From Siphonodentalium dalli (Eukaryota; Mollusca; Scaphopoda; Gadilida; Siphonodentaliidae): DNA of 64,000 bases. The stretch covers positions 41,639,503 to 41,703,502 of the forward strand of contig CP136065.1 in the NCBI GenBank assembly GCA_032622095.1. The letters run 5' to 3'. Shown here piece by piece: positions 55,685 through 64,000 of the stretch (its first letter is position 1; each line of letters starts with the position of its first letter). The notes below the pieces were generated by a model. The model had not been told where the DNA came from, ran no database searches, and was given only the letters and a program-made list of their open reading frames with translations. Both the position numbers and the translations under genes were made by a program.

Positions 55685-56413
55685 TAACCCACTTGCAACT
55701 GAGTAGATCCTGGGGCATTACCAGTACGACTTTAAATTGGCTTGCTGACAAACACTGGGGGAGATATGACTTATGTGAGACTTTGTTTTCGGGAACAAAC
55801 AAGGTTTTTTGTCTTGTTTATTTACATGCAATTTTGGTTACAAATTAGTATTCACATCATTGTACTGCTACTCTTGTTTTGATATCTATCCAAATCCAGA
55901 AGATGTATTGCATAAATTTCCTATGATAACCGTCGCTCAGCGTTGCTTGTCTTTTATCGGAAAACCAATCGATGTGTGTCTTTTAAATGGCTATCCTGTT
56001 GGTTTTACACAGTGTATCGTCCAGATGGATATTAGTAACTAAAATAACACGATATCATGATATGAATACTGATTTGTCATTGAAACTGCGTTTGAAGGCC
56101 TAAGCAAGAAGAAAAACCTTGTTTGTCGTTGAAAACAAACCATCTCATATCGAATACACACCTTCTCTTTTATCGGAATGTACCGTCTTTTATCCTCACG
56201 GCGCAGTTCTCAATGACTACAAGGCATTGAGAGATAGCTGAAATTATCTGCAGTTGGGAGTACTGTTAAAAGAAATTGGAAGTCTATTGAAATAACCGGT
56301 GTCTGTATGTGCGTCCAGAAAATGGATTCCAGAAGATAACTTTAGTTTTGGTTTGACTGACACTGGAGACTTTCCCCGCATAGCATTTTGATAGTCCGGG
56401 GGATTCCCCTACA

Positions 56414-57013
56414 AATGTCACAATAAATACACGGAACACACACTTGTGCGAAGGCTTTAGTGAATATGGCACGAGTCGATGACGTCTGGAGGCCTCGAGT
56501 GCTGATATGGTGTAATCGAACGAGTGTCATATACACCAAAGCCTTCCCACAACCGTGTGGTTCTGTGTTTATTACACACCTACCTCAAGCGATGCCAGAT
56601 TCACGATAATTCATGTCTTGTAATCCATATGGAACATGTGTGCCATACAGATTTTAATTATGGCACGCCCAACTCGCGGTTTTCTCTCTTTTATTAGGAA
56701 AAGGTGTGTAATAAATATGTATTTGTAGTAAATACATACACAGAACCACACACTTGTGCGAAGGCTTTGGTGAATATGCAACAAGTCGATGACGTCATAT
56801 AGCACAAGACTCCAGCCTCGAATGCTCATATCGCGAACGAGTGTCATATACTTACAAGCGTGTGGTTCTGTGTTTATTACATATAGTCACACCTACCTCA
56901 AACGATGCCAAATTTATGGTAATTCATGTCTTGTAATCCATATGTGTCATACAGATTTTAATTATGAAATGGCTCGGTTTTCTCCTTTTTATTAGGAACA
57001 GGTGTGTTACAAA
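56414..57013. repeat. Tandem pair of ~300-bp foldback units (unit B)
   Basis: Duplicate of 26,236-26,836, with only a few base differences. Confidence 0.6.
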
Positions 57014-58016
57014 AAGAATTATTTTTGCCCATGGTTGATGACTGGTTCTAGTACTAGAAGTCGCATTTTCAGCTTCAAATTAACTTTATTGTGAATGTTT
57101 TTCCTTTGTTTTGACAGAAACGATTAAATAGGAAGGCCGCAATGGCTAATAAGACGTCGTGGGGTGAGGCAAAGAAAATTAAGGTCGGAGCAGTCCTCAC
57201 GAATGATTTCATGAGCAGCGAAGAGGACTGTTCCGACGATGACAAACTCTATGTGAAAAGAATGCCGTGGAGGTCGGAAGAATGCACGGCATTCTTCCAA
57301 GAACTTTACTCAAAGATTGTGTTACAGTCAACACCGCAGTCAATAAAACAGCAAAAGAAGAGGGTCCGGGACCAAAAAGTGTCAACAAGGGAGCGCCCGG
57401 CAAAGATTGAGGCGAGTCAGGAGTGGGCTGTGAGTGGACCAGAATACGTGTAAATCAACACCCTGACTTGTCTCAATCATGTATTATTGTATTTTTGAGA
57501 TGTAAATAAATGAAATGTATTAAATCAATGATTTTTTCTCTCGTGATCCCAGATGTGGAAAGATTGAGGTTTCTGTCAAGAGTTTAGTTGTGCAGCCATA
57601 TAAAAAGTTAAATCAACTTAAAATTTAAATGTAAGTGAATGTTGAAGGTTTGAATTTTTTTCTAACTTCTATCTCACCCGATAACTTATTTGGTTCACTT
57701 TAGACTGGTCAGTGTCTGATGCAGTTTTCCAGGTCAATAAAACATATGATTGTCATATTTATATATTATCCACTTTTGAAAGCTGCTTTTGTTGGTTTTA
57801 ATGTGTTGTATGGTTAAACTGAATACATTTTTTAGAGCAAAATTGACTCCTTCAAAACAACATTTACATGTAGATGTAGATCCAAAAAGCGATCTGACTG
57901 TCATTTTGTGATCAGCGAAAATGCTAAAATTTAGTGCCCCTTTAATTTTCACCCAGTTCGACAATATCCAATGTACTAGTATTCCGATAAACATTAGGAG
58001 CCTTTGAATAGTTCTT

Positions 58017-58581
58017 GAAAGAAAGAAAGGAAAAGATTATTCAGAGATTATTTCATGAGGACATTAAAACCAGTCTTCATCTCAATATGTATTCTGAAAT
58101 CCTACCGCTTTTTAAATCATTTATTTTAACATTCGATGCTTACGATGATAAATTTCACAACTCACTACATCACATGTAATTCGGTGCAAACACAGAGGCC
58201 ATACTGAAGACGTACACCAAATTTGATAAAACATCTGGAAAAGAATTCATGGACAAAGTGAAGTGTGCTTACCTCGACACATCCGAGTATATTTTGAAGA
58301 AGTTTCCACTTAACAATAAATTTCTTCAATGTGTTTCTGCCATTGACCCTAAGACAATTGGACATGGGTTGACCAATGAAGCATTCAAGAAACTTGCAAA
58401 ATAATTTCCGACTGTTTTGAATGATGGAAAAATGAATGATTTCTATTTGGAAGCCTCAAAAATTCAGTTGGACCCTACATTGCCAAATGCTCTGGATGAA
58501 AATGGGAACAATATTTATATACATACCGGTAGACGTCTTTGTATAAAAAGAGTGAAAAATTCAAAATTAAACAAATCTTAT
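58017..58581 (+). pseudogene. hAT transposase relic, C-terminal half (unit B)
   Basis: It is the duplicate of 27,840-28,420, with the same FKSFILTFDAYDD and AIDPKTIGHGLTNEA stretches. It has an additional stop (TAA at 58,402-58,404 where copy A has TAC) and lacks the 16-bp tandem duplication. Confidence 0.7.
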
Positions 58582-58838
58582 AAAGTTTTAAGCAAAGGAA
58601 TACTTTGTTGTACAATGTACCGGTATAAGTTGGAAGAATAGAAACAAACTTAATTTGGTCATGACCTTTAGTTATCAGATACTAGTACAGAAAATCACAA
58701 AAAGGAATTTGCTATCTAAAAAGAGTGAAATATGACTAAATTTGCCAATCCGAATAGCACAATTTTAGGCCCCAGATTCACTCTCGAACCATTGGATTTT
58801 CAAAAATTTCCCCGGACCCCCATTCTGCTGAGGTGTAA

Positions 58839-58931
58839 GCAGAATGAGGTCCCCAGAGGGTGAATTTGATGATGCTAGCCCGCTATGCGGGGTAGCATCA
58901 CTAAATTCACCCTCTGGGAACCTCATTCTGC
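58839..58931. repeat. Hairpin of the 'gaatgaggtccccag' family (unit B)
   Basis: Duplicate of 28,678-28,770 with one change in the right arm (ctctgggaacctc). Confidence 0.8.
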
Positions 58932-59065
58932 AAATGACAGACACAATATTTTAAGGCTTGACTGAGGAAGCTGCAGAGTCTGTGCAGACTTCGGAATGTT
59001 CCACAGATGCATGGTCAAAATTACCAAAGGTTAAGAAAATAATTATTGTGGAAACTCCGATTATT

Positions 59066-59986
59066 TGGACTTAAGATGGCAGTGAATCAGAATCAGAAGA
59101 GAGCGAATCCGACGAAGACGAAAATGGTGACGATGACTGATTGCAATAATCAACAACACCTGTCACATCTGCCAATACCTGGACTGAATTTTTTGTCCAT
59201 TGTGAAATTACCAGATTCAACAAAAGTAATACTGGTCTTGACCACAACATTATTTGTACTAGCATTACAGAGAAATAGAATTCTTGGAACTTTTTCTCAC
59301 TGATGAAGTGTTACAAATGATTGTCTGTCAAACAAACTTATAACTCATCACTGACTCAGAATCACATACTGTACCTATATTGTATATACAAGAAATTGAC
59401 ATTCACAGATAAGTGTGAGATGTATGCATTCATAGGAATTATGATAGGCCAGGGCATTATATGACTACATGTACCTTCGAAACGTGACTATTGTAGTACT
59501 AATCCTTGGATGAGGCATCAAAGGATTGCTGACACCATGACACGTGAATGATTTATATCAATTGTTCACTTCTTGCTCCTGAACGACAACACCTTGGGAG
59601 AGTCCTCACTGAGATAAACTTTTCAAGGTTCTTCGGTTCTTGAATTTGATGTGCTTTCAATTTATGAAGAAATTCAATACATTTCAACCTATCAGCATAA
59701 ATGAAGGTATCATTGCCTTCAAAGGCAGAAATTCTATGAAGCAATATATGCCAAAAAACTATCAAGAGAAGATTCAATAATTGGGTTTAGCTTGCCCGAA
59801 TATAGGGTACACATATGCATGTGACTCATATACTGGGAAAGATGATTCCCGAAGAGTTAAACTCTCGGAGCTAGTGTTGTGAATAAACTTGTCTCATTTT
59901 TGCCATTAAAATACAATTATATTGTACACTTCGACCATTTCTTCATGTTGATCAGCATGGCAGAAAGCCTTTTAAGTTAGATTTGT
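59066..59986 (+). pseudogene. piggyBac transposase relic (unit B)
   Basis: It is the duplicate of 28,905-29,825 and shares its stops and frameshifts, so the decay preceded the duplication. The piggyBac landmarks LELFLTDEVLQMIVCQTNL and FKGRNSMKQYMPK are identical. Confidence 0.75.
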
Positions 59987-60023
59987 TTGTCCACTCTGGA
60001 CCGATTCATTTTTAACAATTAAC

Positions 60024-60078
60024 CCCCCCCCCCCCCCCCCCCCCCAACCCCCCCCCCCCCCCCCCCCCCCCGCCCCCC
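60024..60078. repeat. Expanded poly-C tract
   Basis: About 55 bp of C interrupted by AA and one G, against ~19 in copy A. Sequencing error is possible in such a run. Confidence 0.75.
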
Positions 60079-60187
60079 GTTAACCCGGTTCCTCGTAGCG
60101 GCAATCCAGAAACTATCACATTACTGTGTACTATTTCTATGCATAATCGAGTCGTTTACGTTACGGAATCAGCCGAAATGAGTAGAA

Positions 60188-61149
60188 TGACTGTGGCTGT
60201 CAAGGTCGTTTGCAGTTGCCACGTTGGCGACCGCACAAACAGTTCCCAATATAGACAATGCTTCTGAAATCGGAGACAACAGAGCCGCTCTCATAAAAAG
60301 AGAAAGTTTCTCAGAAACTTGTGACACTTTGTGTGTCGGTAATAAAAAGAACATTATTTTCTAAGGCCAAACAGCCCATGCAAACTTGCGTTTTAGTTCA
60401 AAACAAAATTATGCAGATTAACCCATCAATATCATGAGACGATTTATTGAACATGGGTCCAGTGATGAGGAATTTGAACCTTCCAGTGGAATTGAGTAGA
60501 AGAAATACAAGGTGGTGCTGCCAGTGTGCAAGAAATGTTCAGAAATTCATAAGGAGATCCAAGAGGAGTCCAAGATAAAGTCCTAATGACAATTTTCAGC
60601 AATATAACTAGTCAAATAAAGCTTGCCGAATCATATTTGCGATATAGTTTATTATATGGGAAAATTATAACATGGTATAAATATCAGGTCCAATGAAAAA
60701 AAATTAAAATATTTACCTACCTACCTCCCGCTTCCAAAATCTAGGATTGGGATTGGACAAACACAAATATTTTTAATAGTGGCCCAAATAATCTATGATT
60801 TGGGATGTCCTAAATTGATTTAATTTTTGACATGATGTTGATTTCAAAGTGAAATAACGAAAATATGATTTTGTTTTGATTCATAAATGCATAAAACGTG
60901 ATTGATCGCAGTTAATGTCACAAGGCGCAGAAGATATTCTGAGAAAATGTGCAGCATCTCCCAGGAATTGACATAAAGAGTCTACATTCCGATCAAATGG
61001 CGGTTTTGAAAAGCATCTTTATTGAGAGAAATGACATTATGTGTGTTCTTCCAAACGGCTTTGAGAAAAGTCTTCCACATCAGTTATCACCGCTCATTAT
61101 GAGAAAGCTCAGGGAGTGTTACAAAGAATGTGACTTTGTAAAGGCTTGA
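60188..61149 (+). pseudogene. Gamma block 4 with RecQ-like helicase exon (unit B)
   Basis: It is the duplicate of gamma 3, with the exon-like part from 60,912 encoding LPGIDIKSLHSDQMAVLKSI and NGFEKSLPHQL. The same glutamate replaces the P-loop glycine. Confidence 0.6.
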
Positions 61150-61624
61150 CCAGATACTGTACATATCATTGTTGTGCTCTTATTATTTTTCTGGTGCATG
61201 ATCAGACAGAAGCATTAAAATAACTCAATGTCACTGCTGCATACATGTACATTGGACAATCTAATGAAATAAATGCCAAAATCACAGAGAGATTTGTATG
61301 TGTCGGTAGTACAGAGAGACACATCAACAAACCTACCCACATGACCACTTCACATATTTAATTAAGAGCCTGAACTATTTTAACAATCTGTCATCATGTT
61401 TTGTGTCAACTAAAACAATGGCCACCAACCATTTATACTTCACATTTCAAGTACAAAAATTGAGTGAGTATGCATTCTGGGATAGTTCTTACTCGGGAAC
61501 ACATTACTGTAATCACAATGAGTATGCATTCTGGGATAGTTCTTACTCGGGAACACATTACTGTAATCACAATGATGATGTTGTACATGTAGTTGACTGT
61601 CTGTCAGGGTGAATACAAATGATG

Positions 61625-62054
61625 TTAACCCTTTACCCAACAGAACTGCCCTGTGCCAATGCATTCTCTTATATATGCGAGTCGACCATAAGTCGCCTCG
61701 CATATATAAGAGAATGCATTGGCTTAACATATTAAAAATGATAAAATTGTCAAAGAATGTAGAAAAATATTATAAAAATGTAAGAAAAAATTATAAAAAG
61801 TGTTCAAAAAAAGATTTTTTTTAGGCCAATGCATTCTCTTATATATGCGAGGCGACCTACAGTTGTATGGTCGACTCGCATATATAAGAGAATGCATTGG
61901 CACAGGGCATAACTGTAACCATCACAATGTGGTCAATGAACCGGTTCCAATGATATCCATATGTGTATGGTGTTATTGAGACAGACCGAAGATATTTTAG
62001 GCTGTTGAAGCTTTATTTGGGCGTTTTTTGCCGTTTTGTTGGGTAAAGGGTTAA
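61625..62054 (-). mobile_element. piggyBac-type MITE, copy 8 (duplicate of copy 3)
   Basis: It has the same TTAA flanks, hairpins and loop insertion as 31,427-31,856, so it was copied with the segment and is not an independent insertion. Confidence 0.9.
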
Positions 62055-62428
62055 TCTAGATTGATGAATACAGGACAACAGCCAAACAATGGACATATGG
62101 ACATTGGGCGGGACCTATCTGAATGGATAATGTCACATTCAGCGGGAGTGAAAATGCATTCTGGGAGAGCACTTACTCGGGAGCACATTACTATTACTAG
62201 TATCACGATGAGGATGTTGGAGTGGACTGTCAGAGTGAGTACAAGATGACGTCACTTTGACAGCAGCATAAATTATGCTGCTGTATGATAAAATGCCACA
62301 TGAGTAGACGAATACAACAGAGGTGAGAAAGCAATATGGGATAGTTCTTACTCGGGAACACATTACTATAAACACAGTGAGGATGTTGGAGTGGACTGTC
62401 AGGGCGAATACAAGTGACGTTAGACTAC

Positions 62429-63034
62429 AGTAATGCCCTAATTAACCCTTTACCCAACAGAACGGCCGTGTGCCAATGCATTCTCTTATATATGCGTGTC
62501 GACCATAGGTCGCCTCGCATATATAAGAGAATGCATTGGCTTAACACATTAAAAATTATATAAAATTGTTAAAGAATGTAAGAAAAAATGGTAAAAAGTA
62601 TTAAAAAAAGATTTTTTTTAGGCCAATGCATTCTCTTATATATGCGAGGCGACCTATGGTCGACTCGCATATATAAGAGAATGCATTGGCACAGGGCATA
62701 ACTGTAACCATCACAATGTGGTCAATGAGCCGGTTCCAATGATATCCATATTTGTATGGTTCTATTGAGACAGACCGAAGATATTTTAGGCCGTTGAAGC
62801 TTTATTTGGCCGGTTTTGGCCGGTTTGTTGGGTAAAGGGTTAATCGACTCCCTAACCAGAGCAGAATTATGGGAAACTTTTCAGGATTTAGTCGGAAATA
62901 TGGCTTGTTGCCATTCATTGGAAAGCTCTCGAGATGTTTCCAATGAATGGCAACAAGCCATATTTCCGACTAAATCCTGAAAAGTTACCCATAATTCTGC
63001 TCCGGTTAGGGAGTTGATTAATTAGGGCATTACT
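62429..63034. mobile_element. Foldback element split by a MITE (unit B)
   Basis: Duplicate of 32,231-32,836, with the same nested arrangement. Confidence 0.8.
62442..62843 (-). mobile_element. piggyBac-type MITE, copy 9 (duplicate of copy 4)
   Basis: Identical in position and structure to 32,244-32,645. Confidence 0.9.
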
Positions 63035-63201
63035 AGTAACGAAATGCCATGTGTAGTCGGATACAGCGGGAGTGAGACACCAATATGGGATTGCTCTCAC
63101 TCGGGAGCACATTACTATTATCGCAATGAGGACTCTGGAGTGGATTGTCAGGTGAGTACAAGATTCCGCCATATTTACAGTAACAAAATACCATGTGTAG
63201 T

Positions 63202-64000
63202 CAGTGATGTAAGTTTTCCGTTTTTTGCCAGTTTTTCGTTCCGTTCCGGCTTCGGTTTTTTTTTTCTGGCTTCCGATTTTTTTGTCCGATTCTTCGTTAG
63301 TGCTTTCACTTTACCGGATGATGTCAAACAATCTTCCGTTTCAGCACACTGAAAGCATTCCGCGATATTGCTTTACCGACCTCCGGTTATGAATAGCACA
63401 TGTCTATTGTTGTTCTTTTCGCGCCTGGATAATTTCTTAGTCGCATTTTAACAATAACAACAATGAGTATTTTAAATCGAGATTCCCCGATCAATGACGT
63501 GGGATTGAAAAACAAATTCAATTGGTCTTGGCTGGAACAAAAAGATGTTCACGGCGACTTTCTATCCGATTACATTAGGAAAATAAACGTTGCTGGAAAG
63601 GTATTGTGCATTTATTGCGGCGATCACATCAAGTACGGTTCGTCGGGAAAAAAAGCCCTGCACAATCATGCATCGTCGGCAAAACACAACACAAGCAGGA
63701 AAACCTTGGCCAACAACCAACCTCTGCCCAGTGTTTTCACCAGTACACAACTTCTGGAACAGGGTGCTGTGTTGAATTCAAATAAACCTCAGACTGAATC
63801 CACAATGAAAGCTGTGTATGGAGCCCCACCAAATGTGATCACCCCAGGTGAGACTGCTGCTGAACCAAAACCATTGCCTGTTGTACACTTTACGGACAGA
63901 GTTTCTCATGCAGAGGCGCTGATATGCAGCTTTATAGCAGAACATTCTCTCCCGCTATCAGTTATGCCAGGGATCATTAAATTGTCTCAAGAGCTGAGCC
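63202..64000 (+). mobile_element. hAT-type transposon, left part (unit B, cut by window end)
   Basis: Duplicate of 33,004 onward. Its left end reads cagtgatgtaag instead of cagggatgtaag, a change in the terminal repeat that would be expected to reduce mobility. Confidence 0.8.
63463..64000 (+). CDS. hAT-like transposase, N-terminal part (unit B, partial)
   Basis: It starts at MSILNRDSPINDVGLKNKF and includes the CIYC...H...H zinc finger. It is open from the ATG to the window edge (179 codons) and matches 33,265-33,802. The lesions of copy A lie beyond the edge, so its status is unknown; by homology it is probably also broken. Confidence 0.7.
   Translation, partial: MSILNRDSPINDVGLKNKFNWSWLEQKDVHGDFLSDYIRKINVAGKVLCIYCGDHIKYGSSGKKALHNHASSAKHNTSRKTLANNQPLPSVFTSTQLLEQGAVLNSNKPQTESTMKAVYGAPPNVITPGETAAEPKPLPVVHFTDRVSHAEALICSFIAEHSLPLSVMPGIIKLSQELS

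Larger units (their letters stand above)
54781..57453 (+). pseudogene. Beta 2: copy of the conserved two-exon gene, exon 1 broken
   Basis: Exon 1 (54,781-54,890) carries a TGA at 54,801-54,803 where copy A has AGA, and its donor is gtgact instead of gtgagt. Exon 2 (57,118-57,453) is intact, with DFMSSEEDCSDDD and PWRSEECTAFFQ. AATAAA follows at 57,505. If copy A is functional, this one is a recent pseudogene. The intron repeats (Harbinger-like at 55,021-55,684; tandem pair at ~56,414-57,013) are kept. Confidence 0.6.
61460..63201 (+). repeat. Degenerate 144-bp repeats (unit B)
   Basis: Duplicate of 31,262-33,003, again interrupted by two MITEs and the foldback element, ending at the hAT insertion point. 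Confidence 0.8.
53879..64000. repeat. Large segmental duplication, copy B (cut by window end)
   Basis: It is the partner of 23,998-33,802 with the same order: hAT relic, beta gene, piggyBac relic, gamma, degenerate 144-bp repeats with two MITEs and foldback, hAT element. Differences are scattered single bases and a few indels. It runs off the window. Confidence 0.95.

Overview
The window is eukaryotic, AT-rich and dominated by repeats. It looks like a marine invertebrate, and a bivalve mollusc is my best guess. The reasons are split exons with good GT/AG sites, decayed piggyBac, hAT and P-type transposases, and a Helentron-like element with a core of ~160-bp tandem repeats, a layout well known from bivalves. 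The organism is an inference; nothing here identifies a species. I found no bacterial operon, tRNA, rRNA or CRISPR array.

Layout. 1-5.7 kb: exons of a G2E3/HECT-like gene in an intron-rich stretch with Helentron-like debris. From 5.7 kb onward the window is a disordered tandem array of one compound unit: gamma (a block with a RecQ-like helicase exon), then degenerate 144-bp repeats, then a 65-bp satellite, then alpha (a decayed SAMD3-like module followed by a five-exon BEN-domain gene), then beta (a hAT relic, a two-exon conserved gene and a piggyBac transposase relic), then gamma again. Alpha occurs three times (6.5-12.4, 17.3-23.1 and 41.0-53.9 kb), gamma four times (5.7, 14.4, 30.0 and 60.2 kb) and beta twice (24-30 and 54-60 kb). 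The segment 23,998-33,802 is repeated almost base for base at 53,879-64,000, giving a ~30.2-kb period that runs off the window.

Transposons are nested in this array. A hAT element (33,004-37,420) sits in the 144-bp satellite and itself carries a non-autonomous hAT (35,004-35,744, 8-bp target duplication) and a piggyBac-type MITE (36,348-36,747). A second hAT element (46,382-49,601) with an almost complete transposase sits inside the ~160-bp repeat core of a Helentron-like element, which in turn sits in the last intron of the third BEN gene. Nine copies of one TTAA-flanked, double-hairpin MITE are scattered through the window. Because alpha is triplicated, the sister copies act as empty sites, and target-site duplications can be read directly for five insertions.

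Functionally, the BEN genes are the most gene-like loci: five exons with matching phases and, mostly, intact splice sites in each copy. The SAMD3-like module upstream is frameshifted in every copy. All transposases carry visible lesions. The main story is the growth and decay of a compound repeat locus rather than a pathway. Assembly error or haplotype duplication must be excluded before the ~30-kb repetition is taken at face value.
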